A program made the position numbers and the translations under genes. Below, piece after piece: positions 41,748 to 51,400 of a DNA stretch of 64,000 nt; the first letter of the stretch is position 1, and each line of letters begins with the position of its first letter. Below the pieces are notes generated by a model. It ran no database searches, was not told the DNA's origin, and saw only the letters and a list, made by a program, of their open reading frames with translations. Source of the stretch: Sphingopyxis jiangsuensis (lineage in GTDB: Bacteria; Pseudomonadota; Alphaproteobacteria; Sphingomonadales; Sphingomonadaceae); assembly GCF_016734905.1 (NCBI RefSeq), contig NZ_JAERPO010000004.1:1-64000 (forward strand). Reading direction: 5' to 3'.

Positions 41748-43014
41748 CGAGGTGCGCGCTCAGGGCTTCATTCGCCGGCACGGACTTTTGGCTGCGCTGA
41801 CGCTAATCATCGTCATTCACGCCGTTGATCGTCTCGCGATCGTGATCCTGCTTGAGGACATAAAGGCGGACCTGCTTCTCAGCGACGCGCAACTGGGCAT
41901 ACTTTCGGGTTTTGCCTTCGTGGCGCTTTATGTTGCCGCCGGCATCCCAATGGCGTTCATTTCCGACCGGTCAAACCGCAGCCGCACGATCGGTTTTGCG
42001 CTGACTGCCATGGGTGGCATGACGATGCTGTGCGGGATGGCACAAAATTTCCTGCAACTTGTCGCGGCGCGTTGCGGTCTTGGGATCAGTGCTTCGCCCT
42101 GTGTGCCCGCTGCGCATTCGATCATCGCCGACGTCTATCCGCCTGCGCAGCGGACCACCGCGCTTTCGGTGACGGAATCGGGCTTCTTCATCGGCTCCTT
42201 CCTTGGCCTTTGGCTTTGTGGTTGGATCGCAACCGACCATGGCTGGCGCATAGCCTTCTTTGCCATCGGCATGTTGCCGCTGCTGCTTGGCCTTTCGGCT
42301 CTGGCGTGGATGCGCGACCCCGCGCGGTCGCTGCGCGACGAACGGGCGCAGCTCGGATTTCGGGACACGATGCGAAAGATCGTCGGTGTGAGGCAGGTCC
42401 GTTGGTATGTCGCCGGAAGTGCCTTTGCCGTCTTCGCATCGGCCGCGATGATGACGTGGCTTCCGGCGTTGATGATCCGCTCCTATGGTATGACGCGCAC
42501 CGAGGCAGGCGGCCTGATCGGTGCGATCAACGGCGTGGGCGGGTTGATCCTCACCATCGTTGTCGGCGTCGTCGCGGACCGGCTCGCGCGGCGCGACGCG
42601 CGCTGGAATCTTTGGATACCCGCACTCTTGTTTGCTGCCAGCGCACCTTTTGCGGCGCTCGCATTTCTCAGCTACACGCCGTTCGCGCTTATCAGCTGTT
42701 TTGCTGTAGCAGCCTGCATGATTACCGCATGCAGCGCGCCCATCATCAGCTATTCCCAGCAGATCACCCCGCCCAATGTGCATGCGATGGTGACCGCATC
42801 GATCTTTCTGGTCTTCAACCTCGCGGGATACGGTCTGGCGCCGCTCGCGGTCGGCGCGCTCAGCGACCATCTCGCGCGAACGGGGCAGGCTGAACAGAGT
42901 CTGCAGTTGGCGCTGCTTTATCTGACGGCGCCGTCGCTCGTCATCGCGGCTGTTCTTGTCTTTATCGGGGGGCGCTTTGGGGACGACACCAGGGCTGCGC
43001 GCCAGGAGAATTGA
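41740..43014 (+). CDS. MFS transporter
   Basis: About 424 residues with 12 predicted membrane segments. It resembles the spinster/aromatic-acid type (VDRLAIVILLEDIKADL, then LSVTESGFFIGSFLGLWLCG). No ATG is available: TTG at 41,740 (overlapping the RidA stop), GTG at 41,752 or TTG at 41,716 are possible starts. It probably imports the substrate taken up by the TonB receptor across the inner membrane. The quinone oxidoreductase follows three bases later. Confidence 0.85.
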   Translation: MRNEVRAQGFIRRHGLLAALTLIIVIHAVDRLAIVILLEDIKADLLLSDAQLGILSGFAFVALYVAAGIPMAFISDRSNRSRTIGFALTAMGGMTMLCGMAQNFLQLVAARCGLGISASPCVPAAHSIIADVYPPAQRTTALSVTESGFFIGSFLGLWLCGWIATDHGWRIAFFAIGMLPLLLGLSALAWMRDPARSLRDERAQLGFRDTMRKIVGVRQVRWYVAGSAFAVFASAAMMTWLPALMIRSYGMTRTEAGGLIGAINGVGGLILTIVVGVVADRLARRDARWNLWIPALLFAASAPFAALAFLSYTPFALISCFAVAACMITACSAPIISYSQQITPPNVHAMVTASIFLVFNLAGYGLAPLAVGALSDHLARTGQAEQSLQLALLYLTAPSLVIAAVLVFIGGRFGDDTRAARQEN

Positions 43015-43017
43015 TCG

Positions 43018-44016
43018 ATGAAAGCCCTCTTATCCGTTCGTCCGGGCGGACCGCAAACCCTCGAACTCGCCGAAATCCCCGAACCGCAGCCGTCTGCTGG
43101 CGAATTGCGGGTTCGCGTTCTGGCGTGCGGGATCAACTATCCCGACGTCTTGATCATCGAAGACAAATACCAGTTCAAGCCGCCTCGCCCATTTGCTCCG
43201 GGAAGCGAGATTACCGGCGTCGTTGAAGCGATCGGCGAGGGCGTCTCGGGCTGGCAGGTCGGAGATCGGCTGTTCGCCCTGATGCGCGACGGCGGCGGAC
43301 TGGCCGAGCAGGCGGTCGTGCCGTCCGATAGCGCATTCAGACTGTTGCCCGGATTCGATGCCGTCGAAGGCGCGGCGCTTCTTTTTACCTACGGGACCAC
43401 CATCCACGCGCTGACCGATCGCGGGCGGCTCAAGCCCGGCAATACCCTGCTTGTGCTGGGGGCTGCGGGAGGCGTCGGTCTGGCGGCGGTCGAGATCGGC
43501 AAGGCTATGGGCGCCAGAGTCGTGGCGGCGGTGTCGCACGCACGCAAAGCGGCAGCGGCGCGCAAGGCCGGAGCCGATGAGGTGATGATCTATGGCAAGG
43601 GGCCCTTTGACGCCGCAGCCGCGCGTGAGCTTGCGGCGTCGTTCAAGGCTGCGGTCGGTCCCGATGGCGCGCATGTGATATATGACCCTGTCGGCGGCGA
43701 CTATTCCGAAGCCGCGTTGCGAGCCATCGCATGGGAAGGCAATTATCTTGTCGTCGGATTTCCGGCAGGTATCCCGCGGCTGCCGCTCAATCTTGCGCTT
43801 CTGAAAGCGGCGAATATTTGCGGCGTGTTCTGGGGCGGTTTCTTTGCGCGAAACCCGGAGCGGCATCGCCGGCATGTCTCGCAACTGCTCGACTGGTGGG
43901 CACAGGGCCGGATCTACCCGAAAATCGACCAAATCTATTCGCTTGCCGACGGCGGCATGGCGATAGCGCGCCTTGCGGAGCGCTCGGTAATCGGCAAGGT
44001 CGTCGTCTGCCCCTGA
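43018..44016 (+). CDS. NADPH:quinone oxidoreductase / zinc-free MDR enzyme
   Basis: 332 residues of the medium-chain reductase family: GroES-like N-terminal part (ACGINYPDVLIIEDKYQ, PGSEITGVVEAIGEGV) and a Rossmann NADPH domain with LVLGAAGGVGLAAVEIGKAMGA. The zinc ligands of alcohol dehydrogenases are absent, as in quinone oxidoreductases. It presumably reduces an enone or quinone intermediate. It lies directly after the MFS gene, probably in one operon with the RidA protein. Confidence 0.88.
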   Translation: MKALLSVRPGGPQTLELAEIPEPQPSAGELRVRVLACGINYPDVLIIEDKYQFKPPRPFAPGSEITGVVEAIGEGVSGWQVGDRLFALMRDGGGLAEQAVVPSDSAFRLLPGFDAVEGAALLFTYGTTIHALTDRGRLKPGNTLLVLGAAGGVGLAAVEIGKAMGARVVAAVSHARKAAAARKAGADEVMIYGKGPFDAAAARELAASFKAAVGPDGAHVIYDPVGGDYSEAALRAIAWEGNYLVVGFPAGIPRLPLNLALLKAANICGVFWGGFFARNPERHRRHVSQLLDWWAQGRIYPKIDQIYSLADGGMAIARLAERSVIGKVVVCP

Positions 44017-44035
44017 CGCGCGGGGCTGCCGCGTG

Positions 44036-45085
44036 TCAGCCGAGATCGACGCTCGTCCATTCCTTGGCCAGATAAGCGACGCTGTCGCCGCTGTGCACGA
44101 CAGGATCCTGACGGATCGCGATCAGCAGAACGTCCATAGGCATTCTGACTGTGTCGACGGTCAGCCCCGTAAAATCGGTTATCGTTCCGATCGGGTCACC
44201 GGCTTTCACCAAAGCGCCGGGCAGGAGGTCGGACTGCCACAGTCCGCCAACATCGACGTTGCAATGGCCGCGGGATGTCACCAGCCGTGATTGCGGCGAC
44301 CCGGTTGTCCTGTGTTCTGCGGCCAGAATTCCAAGCTCGGCGCAGATACCCGAATAACACTGAATACCGAACCGGACCTCGTCGGGAGTCGAACGCTGGG
44401 CGACACCGAACTCGATCATGAAGGCCGGAATACCATGCGCCATTGCCTGATAGTCAAGTGCCCCCGCGTGGTGACCGGGGTGCTCGCCCGCTCCCGGTCC
44501 GACGCGCATGTGGCAAATTGCGAAGGGCTCGAAGACACGGAGAAATCGATAGAGATCGGACGGCTCGACCGGGCTCTCGGGCGGCAGTTTGTAGACGCCG
44601 TAGATCTTGCTGGAGAAATCCGTTCCCTGGGCATGCATGCTGAGCAGCAGGTCCGGCCGGACGGCCAGAATTTCGCTGAACAGCCGGTGTGCCATGCGCT
44701 CGGTAATGAAGCCATCGGGGCGACCGGGGAAGGACGTATCGAGATTTTGTCCGAAATCTTGCTGCGTCGCCCAGGTCCGGCTTTCCAGGGCCAGTGGGTT
44801 GCCACTGGCAGTGAAAACCACATTCCCGGTCATCTGACTGGGGTCGAGGCGCCGGCAAAATTCAATTCCGGCCACGATGGCGCAAACCTCGGTGCCATGA
44901 ACCTGACCGTTGATCCATAATGTCGGGCCGGGTTCGCGCCCGACGACAACGATATAGCTGAGCGCGATGTCCGCCCCGGTCGCGCGGCTTCCCAGTGCGA
45001 TGCGTCCGCGATGCATCATACCACGCGGAGACTCGTCCAATATTTGCTTGATCAGGTTGCGAGAATTACCTGGCTGCGGCTGCAT
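44036..45085 (-). CDS. Succinylglutamate desuccinylase/aspartoacylase-type deacylase (M14)
   Basis: 349 residues. The zinc site appears as NGQVHGTEVCA (HxxE), followed by the downstream MHAQG histidine. These enzymes remove acyl groups from N-acyl amino acids or related amides. GAGGGGAC is well placed before the ATG. Convergent with the quinone oxidoreductase gene and divergent from the second MFS gene, with a dyad-rich shared promoter between them. Confidence 0.85.
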   Translation of the reverse strand: MQPQPGNSRNLIKQILDESPRGMMHRGRIALGSRATGADIALSYIVVVGREPGPTLWINGQVHGTEVCAIVAGIEFCRRLDPSQMTGNVVFTASGNPLALESRTWATQQDFGQNLDTSFPGRPDGFITERMAHRLFSEILAVRPDLLLSMHAQGTDFSSKIYGVYKLPPESPVEPSDLYRFLRVFEPFAICHMRVGPGAGEHPGHHAGALDYQAMAHGIPAFMIEFGVAQRSTPDEVRFGIQCYSGICAELGILAAEHRTTGSPQSRLVTSRGHCNVDVGGLWQSDLLPGALVKAGDPIGTITDFTGLTVDTVRMPMDVLLIAIRQDPVVHSGDSVAYLAKEWTSVDLG

Positions 45086-45139
45086 TTTTCCGTCCCCTCT
45101 GAATCCGAACCGATCGCGCGATCACTGGCTGTGTAAAGG

Positions 45140-45195
45140 ATTTCATCGAAATTTCAATAAAGCTTTGATGAAATGTCAAAGTATGCCATACCGTG
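45140..45195. promoter_or_regulatory. Divergent promoter region with dyads
   Basis: ATTTCATC (45,140-45,147) and GATGAAAT (45,167-45,174) are inverted repeats, and ATGTCAA follows at once (45,173-45,179). TTGATG at 45,166 could be a -35 box. ATGTCAA and the GTATGCC after it resemble the ATGTCAA-GCATAGCC element at 38,198. Confidence 0.5.
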
Positions 45196-45219
45196 TTCCG
45201 AGGCTTGGCAGGGGATGAC

Positions 45220-46503
45220 ATGAATCAGCGCGCCAAATTTGTGTCCGTGGCAATTCTCACCGCCGCGGTCATTCTCTCATATATTGATCGCAGCGCCTTG
45301 TTCCTGCTTATCAGTGAAGTCGAACGCGACATACCGATGTCGCTAGCTCAACAGAGCTGGCTCCTCGGCGGAGGATTTGCCATCGCATATGGAATTGCGG
45401 CATTTCCTGCGGGTATCTTGCTCGACCGCTTCTCCCGGCGTCATATATTGTTCTGGGCTGTCACCGGGTGGAGCATCTTCACGCTGCTTTCCGGCTTTTG
45501 CACGGATTATCTATCGCTTCTCATATGTAGGGCGGGGGTCGGAATAGGCGAGGCCATGCTCGCACCCGGAGCCTATTCGCTTATCCGCAGCTATTATGAT
45601 GGTAAGGCCAGAGTACGCGCGTTTTCGACATTTAGTGTCGGCAATGCAATCGGCGGCGGGGTCGCGTTGCTGATCACCGGCGTGCTGCTCCATTATCCAT
45701 TGTCCCTGCCGGGCCTTCAATCCGATGCAGCTCCGTGGCGCGCCGTATTGATCCTGATTGGATTTGCTGGCGTGGTGTTCGCCTTTCTTCTCCTGACGCT
45801 TCACGAGCCTGCGCGTGCAGTCGAAGATAAGACGAGCAGCGCTTCAATCATTCCGCATCTGAAATCCAACCGGAGGCTCTATCTGATTGTCTACGCAGCC
45901 CAGGCGGCGATGGGTGCGTCATTGTTTGGGTTCATGGCATGGGCGCCGAGCTTTCTCATTCAGTCGCACGGTTGGTCGGCATCTTATGTGGGAGCCAATT
46001 TCGGCCAATTGCAGCTGGTTGCCTCGCTCGGCGGCTTGGCATTCGGCACAATAATCCTGCAAGCTTTTGCCGCTCGCGACGCGATCGCTGCCGTTGCGGC
46101 ATATGGCGGGGCCACAGCCTTTCTTGCGGGCAGCGCGATGCTCGGCTTCAGCCTCTTGGGCACCCACCAAACGGTATGGGTATTTCTAACCCTCATGCTT
46201 TTCTGCTTCCCGAGCTTGGCGCTCGTTAGTGCGCTCGCCCTTGCTCATATTACGCCCGTCCGCTTGATGGCGCGGATTTCGTCGATCAGCTTCGTCTTGG
46301 CAAGCTCGGTCGGGGCTTCGATCGGCCCGGCTCTGATAACCTATTCTGCAGAGTTCGCCTCAGGATCTGATCGGCCGCCAGACCTTGCTCTTGGTATCGC
46401 CGTTGGAGCGGGGGTTCCGATGTTGGCCGCTGCGCTCTTGTGGACCGCCTACGCCCTCCTGCCCAAGCAGCCACCGACCGTGCAGCGATTGGAAATGTCA
46501 TAA
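45220..46503 (+). CDS. MFS transporter
   Basis: 427 residues, 12 membrane segments; LSYIDRSALFLLI, RFSRRHILFWAVTGWS and GIGEAMLAPGAYSLI match the spinster/hexuronate-like MFS class. The ATG at 45,220 follows GGCAGGGGATGAC. It is divergent from the deacylase gene and precedes a TonB receptor gene, suggesting a paired outer- and inner-membrane route for the same solute. Confidence 0.88.
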   Translation: MNQRAKFVSVAILTAAVILSYIDRSALFLLISEVERDIPMSLAQQSWLLGGGFAIAYGIAAFPAGILLDRFSRRHILFWAVTGWSIFTLLSGFCTDYLSLLICRAGVGIGEAMLAPGAYSLIRSYYDGKARVRAFSTFSVGNAIGGGVALLITGVLLHYPLSLPGLQSDAAPWRAVLILIGFAGVVFAFLLLTLHEPARAVEDKTSSASIIPHLKSNRRLYLIVYAAQAAMGASLFGFMAWAPSFLIQSHGWSASYVGANFGQLQLVASLGGLAFGTIILQAFAARDAIAAVAAYGGATAFLAGSAMLGFSLLGTHQTVWVFLTLMLFCFPSLALVSALALAHITPVRLMARISSISFVLASSVGASIGPALITYSAEFASGSDRPPDLALGIAVGAGVPMLAAALLWTAYALLPKQPPTVQRLEMS

Positions 46504-46511
46504 AGCCTGAT

Positions 46512-46540
46512 TGACATGTTAATGACGCAAGCATAACATG
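46512..46540 (+). promoter_or_regulatory. Promoter with dyad before second TonB receptor
   Basis: TTGACA (46,512-46,517) and TAACAT, 17 bases later, form a near-consensus promoter. CATGTTA and TAACATG within it are perfect inverted repeats, and GTCAA beyond mirrors TTGAC. An operator overlapping the promoter is likely. Confidence 0.65.
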
Positions 46541-46565
46541 TTTACGTCAACAAGAGGGGGTGGAC

Positions 46566-48803
46566 ATGAACATGCGAATTTTCCGCTACGCACCGGTCGC
46601 GGCACTTGCCATCTGTGCGCAAGTTCGGGCTGAAGCGGCAGATCTGTCCACCAGCGCGCAAGCCGATACCGAAACGACTGAGTTGCAGGATATTGTTGTT
46701 ACCGCCCAACGGCGGACAGAAAATCTTGCATCGGCGCCGATGTCGATCAGCGCGCTCTCAGGGGAAGCGCTTCAGAAAGCCGATATCAACGGGATCTCGG
46801 ATCTCTACCTGCACTCCCCGAATGTGACCTTCAATACAACGACGGGTGCGGCTCAGATATTCATTCGCGGTGTAGGCACTGCGGTAGCCTCCTTTTCCGT
46901 CGACGGAAGCGTTGCGATCAGTGTTGACGGCGTCAATTTATCGCGACCCGCGGCCGCGCTTGTGGACTATTTTGACGTGGAACGGGTTGAGCTGGTTCGG
47001 GGGCCTCAGGGAACCTTATATGGTCGCAACGCAACCGCAGGCGTGCTCAACATTCTCAGCAAGCGACCCACACGCGAGGTGGAGGGCTATGCAACCGCAA
47101 CCTATGGTTCATTTGACCGCCGTGAGATCAAGGGCGCACTCAGTGGCCCTGTCGGCGACAAATGGGCTGCCCGCATTGCCGGGCGCATCCGCCGCGATGA
47201 TGGATTTACCAAGGACCTCGATCCGAGAGGCACAAATGAATCCGACAAATCGGATGTTGATGCGGTTCGCATAACGCTCGATTCGTTCGATTACGATAAG
47301 GTCAAAGTGAAGCTGACGGCTGATTTCATTCATCAGCGCCAAGGAAGCCAGACCCTGCGGCCTCTCGATCCTTCAGGTCAAGCGGAAGCGCTCGGAGCAT
47401 CGACGCCCTCCGGCTTTCACCAGACACGTAATAACAGTCCGGCAAGGAATGACACGAAAACCTACGGGGTTGCAGCCGAGTTGAATGTGGACCTTGGAGG
47501 CATCGAGCTTGTCTCTATTACAGGTGTCAGAAGTTTAAAGCAGCGCTTCACGATAAACACCGACGGAACAGAAGCCGACGTAACGGAAACCTTTGCCAAT
47601 CAAGATCAAACGCAGTTCTCGCAGGAGATTCGACTGCAGTCTGCGGAGCAGGATAGTTTCTCCTGGATATTGGGGGCTTATTATTTGCGCGACCGAGTCG
47701 ACGGCGAGCTCGCGATCAACCGGTTTTCGGGCACCGGTGCGACGCCTGCCACTTTGGTCGCGCCCGATGGGAGGAGTCGCACCAGCGCTTATGCTGCTTT
47801 CGCTGATGCCACCGTCAAGCTGACCGATCGACTGGAATTGACGATGGGTGCCCGTTACTCGCGCGAAGAGAAGCGCATACGTCGGGAGTTCTTGTTTATC
47901 GGCGGCGTGGCGGGTGGGCTAGATGCGCCAAACCTGGCACCGGCAGCCCTGCGAATCCTGCGTCTTGATGCACCGAACTATGAGGCCTTTTCTCCCCGTG
48001 CGCTTCTGACTTATCGGCCCAGCCGCGACGTCACGATTTACGCATCCGCGACAAAGGGTTTCAAATCGGGCGGCACCGGACAGGCCGATGTTCTCGTCGC
48101 GCTGGGCACATTTGCGCCGCCATTCGCAAACGAACAGCTGTGGGCTTATGAAGCGGGTATCAAGGGGCAGACCTTCGATCGAAAGCTTTATGCCAGCCTC
48201 AGTGCGTTCCTTTATGACTATACCGACCTTCAGGTGACGACATTCCAGAATGGTTTGAACGTCATTCAAAATGCAGCCACGGCGCGCCCCAAGGGTATCG
48301 AGATAGAGCTGCGGGCACGCCCGACCCGAGACGTGACGTTCGGTTTTACAGGGGCGTATCTCGACGCGCGCTACGGACGGTTCATGTCGAGCTTGAACAA
48401 TGTGCCAAAGGATGCATCGGGCAATCGCATGATCTCATCGCCGAAATGGACGGCGAGTTTTCACGGCGAATATGTTGCAACCCTCGCTGGCGGTAGCACG
48501 ATATCGCTCAATTCATCGCTGAACTACCGGTCAGCGGTCGATTTCATCCAGTTCAACTTCCCGCTCAACCGCCAAAAGGCGGTGACCCTCTTGAACGCGC
48601 GCGCGACATGGACCTCATCCGACGAGCGCTACTCGTTGTCGTTGTTCGGCAAGAATCTGACCGATCGGCGATATCTCCACAACATTGTGACGTTTACGAG
48701 CGTGACGGCACCAGCTGCACTGGCTCTCTACCCGCAAGGAACAAGCCTTGGCTATCCAGCCGAAGGCCGGTCAGTGAACGTCGAGGCAACCCTCCGCTTT
48801 TAG
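46566..48803 (+). CDS. TonB-dependent outer-membrane receptor
   Basis: 745 residues. A signal peptide leads to LQDIVVTAQRRTENL (TonB box), the plug motif VERVELVRGPQGTLYGRN and a barrel ending EATLRF. There is no STN domain. AAGAGGGGG precedes the ATG. It is placed between an MFS transporter and CoA-pathway genes, so probably takes up their substrate. Sequence alone cannot name the ligand. Confidence 0.9.
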   Translation: MNMRIFRYAPVAALAICAQVRAEAADLSTSAQADTETTELQDIVVTAQRRTENLASAPMSISALSGEALQKADINGISDLYLHSPNVTFNTTTGAAQIFIRGVGTAVASFSVDGSVAISVDGVNLSRPAAALVDYFDVERVELVRGPQGTLYGRNATAGVLNILSKRPTREVEGYATATYGSFDRREIKGALSGPVGDKWAARIAGRIRRDDGFTKDLDPRGTNESDKSDVDAVRITLDSFDYDKVKVKLTADFIHQRQGSQTLRPLDPSGQAEALGASTPSGFHQTRNNSPARNDTKTYGVAAELNVDLGGIELVSITGVRSLKQRFTINTDGTEADVTETFANQDQTQFSQEIRLQSAEQDSFSWILGAYYLRDRVDGELAINRFSGTGATPATLVAPDGRSRTSAYAAFADATVKLTDRLELTMGARYSREEKRIRREFLFIGGVAGGLDAPNLAPAALRILRLDAPNYEAFSPRALLTYRPSRDVTIYASATKGFKSGGTGQADVLVALGTFAPPFANEQLWAYEAGIKGQTFDRKLYASLSAFLYDYTDLQVTTFQNGLNVIQNAATARPKGIEIELRARPTRDVTFGFTGAYLDARYGRFMSSLNNVPKDASGNRMISSPKWTASFHGEYVATLAGGSTISLNSSLNYRSAVDFIQFNFPLNRQKAVTLLNARATWTSSDERYSLSLFGKNLTDRRYLHNIVTFTSVTAPAALALYPQGTSLGYPAEGRSVNVEATLRF

Positions 48804-48814
48804 GATAAATCTCG

Positions 48815-49147
48815 ATGCAACCAACATTATATCTCCTTGCGCCAGGGCAAGACGTCGACCCGATCTTTTGTCCCGAATCCGCAATGGTTGAGGGCATTCT
48901 GCATTACTACCCGTCAATTCTCGACGCCGTGGTTGTGAAGCGCATTGCCTTTGCGCGGCCCCGCCCAGACCTCGTGGCAGCGCTTGGTGAAGCCTACCAG
49001 GGCGCGCCAGTTCTCGTCTTCGCGGATGATGTGGAGGCGCCCGCTTCGTGCGAGTCAACACCGGAGGGCAGGCGCTTCCTCGCTGGGCCCGACGCAATTG
49101 CGACTTTCTTCGCGGACGCAGGTCTTGCAGGCCGACGGGCACCATGA
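48815..49147 (+). CDS. DUF3088-family protein
   Basis: 110 residues. LYLLAPG near the start, CPESAMVEGIL and VVVKRIAFARPRPDLV match DUF3088, a small thioredoxin-like domain family of unknown role in alphaproteobacteria. Only one Cys is in the usual position (FCPES), so redox activity is doubtful. The stop overlaps the crotonase start (ATGA), indicating one operon with the CoA genes. Confidence 0.75.
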   Translation: MQPTLYLLAPGQDVDPIFCPESAMVEGILHYYPSILDAVVVKRIAFARPRPDLVAALGEAYQGAPVLVFADDVEAPASCESTPEGRRFLAGPDAIATFFADAGLAGRRAP

Positions 49148-49902
49148 TGGATCTGACTGCAAGTGGACAGACCCCCTCAGCGGTCGTCGTTCGCAGCGTG
49201 AGCGAAGGGGTCGGCCGTATCACCCTCAATCGTCCGGGCAAGCGCAACGCGATGACGCCGGAGATGTTCGATCTGTTCAATGCGGCGATGCGGTCTCACG
49301 AAGCCGACGACGAGGTCCGCGCGGTCTTGATCCTCGGCGAGGGGGCGGCCTTCTGTGCCGGCGGAGATCTTGGTATGATCGAAGCCGCGAACAAGGGCGC
49401 CGTGGATGCGGACGGTCTCGATCTCGACTTTTTTCAGCCCGGGTTGATTACCAAACCGATCATTTGCGGGATCAACGGCGCTTGCGTTGGCGAAGGCGTG
49501 GCCATGGCCCTGGCGAGCGATATCGTCATTTGCGGGCGATCGGCGCGCTTTGCCTTGCCCGAGGTCGCGCTTGGTATTCCTCCCGTGGATATTCCGCTGC
49601 TTGCGGCGCGGCGCGTTGGCGCCAACCATATTCTCGAAGCGCTGCTGACCGGCGACTGGAAAGATTCAGGTTGGGCGGAGAAAACGGGACTGGTCAACGA
49701 GGTTGTCGAGGATGACATGGTGACTGCGACCGCAGCCTCCCTTGCCCAGAAAATTGCCGGATTGCCGACATCGGTCGTCGCCCTTGTGAAATCGCTTGTC
49801 TATGAAGCGAGAGGCGGCGTGGACCCCGCTGCATTGCGACGCGAGGGAGCCGCGCGGCGGTCGCGCCTGCGTCAGGCAGCGATCGACCGTTCGGTTCCTT
49901 AG
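49144..49902 (+). CDS. Crotonase-superfamily protein (enoyl-CoA hydratase/isomerase-like)
   Basis: 252 residues. The CoA-binding oxyanion loop is GAAFCAGGDLGMI and the core is NGACVGEGVAMALASDI. One catalytic acid is present in LPEVALG (the Glu164 position of rat hydratase), but the Glu144 position is Ala in GEGVAMA, as in isomerases and other crotonases. It probably isomerises or otherwise transforms an acyl-CoA. Coupled to the DUF3088 gene, and the PaaK-like ligase follows 16 bases later. Confidence 0.88.
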   Translation: MMDLTASGQTPSAVVVRSVSEGVGRITLNRPGKRNAMTPEMFDLFNAAMRSHEADDEVRAVLILGEGAAFCAGGDLGMIEAANKGAVDADGLDLDFFQPGLITKPIICGINGACVGEGVAMALASDIVICGRSARFALPEVALGIPPVDIPLLAARRVGANHILEALLTGDWKDSGWAEKTGLVNEVVEDDMVTATAASLAQKIAGLPTSVVALVKSLVYEARGGVDPAALRREGAARRSRLRQAAIDRSVP

Positions 49903-49918
49903 CGAGGTTGATGTGACC

Positions 49919-51289
49919 ATGAATCGAGCCCATTTGCACCAACCCGCTCTCGAGCATCTCACTGGCGACGCCCTGCGCGACCATCAACTTTTGAAACTGC
50001 GAACGCAGCTGGTGCGCGTCTACCGGGATTCACCCTATTACCGTGAAAAGTTTGATGCGGCGGGTGTCGATCCGCTGCGCTTTGGCGGCTGGGACGATTT
50101 TGCCCGTTACCCCTTTTTCGACAAGGACGAGGAAAGGGTCAGCCAGGAACGATCACGCGAGGAGATGGGCCATCCGTTCGGGATGCATGTGACCTGCGAC
50201 GTTCGGGATATTAACCGGGTCAGCGCCTCGTCGGGAACAACTGGCGCGCCGACCTATATCGGCTACACCGCGAATGACCGCGCCGTGTCGCAGGATCATG
50301 TCGCGCGCATGATGGCCCGCGCCGGATTGAAGCGCGGCGATCGTGTGCTGTTTGCCGGCGTCATGAGCATGTGGATTGTCGGCATCCCCGCTGTCGACGC
50401 GCTTCTCAATCTCGGCTTTTGTGTCATCCCGATCGGCGGCCTCGCCACGACCGAGCGCTTCGCTCAGACTGCGATCGACACGCGCGCCGACATGATGATG
50501 TGCACGCCGTCCTATGCTCTGCACCTGATCAAGGCGGTTCCCCAAAAGACCCGCTGGAGCACTGAGGCATTCGGAATCCGCAAACTGATCGTTTTCGGTG
50601 AGCCGGGGGGCAGTATCCCTGAAATCCGCGATCAGTTGTCGGCAGGTTTCGGCGGTGCCGAGATTTACGACATGTCAGGCGGCACGGGCTGCACCAATCC
50701 GCTCGGCCTCTCATGCGAGGCGCATAACGGCATTCATATATTCGGCAACGACAATGCGTTGATGGAAATATTGGACCAGGACCTCAATCCTCTGCCAATC
50801 GAAAACGGGGTGGAGGGCGAAGTGGTCTTCACCGGGCTGGTCAAGGAGTGTCAGCCGCTGATCCGCTGGCGCGACAAGGATCTGATCCGGGTCTACACCG
50901 ATCCATGCCCGTGCGGGCGTCCGGGACCCCGCATCGAATTTCGCGGTCGGATCGACGACATGCTGCTTGTCAAGGGCGTCAACGTCTTTCCCAATGCGGT
51001 TCGCGATGTGGTCGCGGCGAGTTCGGACCTCGTCGGCGGTGAGATCCAGTTACTGCGCTATTCCGACTCTGCGGTTGTCGAGGCACCTGTCGATGTCGAA
51101 GTGTGCCTGAAACCCCACGTTGCAGCTGAGGCGCACGCACGCCTCGCACAGGAACTCGAGGGAGCGATCCAGAACAAGCTGAGGTTCCGCGCGCGCGTGC
51201 ACCTGATCGAACCCGACAAATTTTCGATGGAATATGGCGCGACCGGCAAGGCTAAGCTGGTGCGCACCGTCGACCGACCGGCCACCTAG
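49919..51289 (+). CDS. PaaK-like acyl/aryl-CoA ligase
   Basis: 456 residues, related to phenylacetate-CoA ligase. The adenylate-forming P-loop is SASSGTTGAPTYIG; later motifs are RWRDKDLIR and FRGRIDDMLLVKGVNVFP. The acid is activated with ATP and coupled to CoA. The start at 49,919 (MNRAHLHQ) avoids overlap with the upstream gene. It should supply the CoA ester oxidised by the dehydrogenase that follows. Confidence 0.88.
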   Translation: MNRAHLHQPALEHLTGDALRDHQLLKLRTQLVRVYRDSPYYREKFDAAGVDPLRFGGWDDFARYPFFDKDEERVSQERSREEMGHPFGMHVTCDVRDINRVSASSGTTGAPTYIGYTANDRAVSQDHVARMMARAGLKRGDRVLFAGVMSMWIVGIPAVDALLNLGFCVIPIGGLATTERFAQTAIDTRADMMMCTPSYALHLIKAVPQKTRWSTEAFGIRKLIVFGEPGGSIPEIRDQLSAGFGGAEIYDMSGGTGCTNPLGLSCEAHNGIHIFGNDNALMEILDQDLNPLPIENGVEGEVVFTGLVKECQPLIRWRDKDLIRVYTDPCPCGRPGPRIEFRGRIDDMLLVKGVNVFPNAVRDVVAASSDLVGGEIQLLRYSDSAVVEAPVDVEVCLKPHVAAEAHARLAQELEGAIQNKLRFRARVHLIEPDKFSMEYGATGKAKLVRTVDRPAT

Positions 51290-51400
51290 CGCCGTCGGCG
51301 AGGACGGCCTCCGTTTCCGCGAGGATCGCCCCGAGCTTTGCACATGCTGACGCCATGACCGTCGTCGGCATTTCGCCGCATATGTTGTCAGGAGTGCGTT

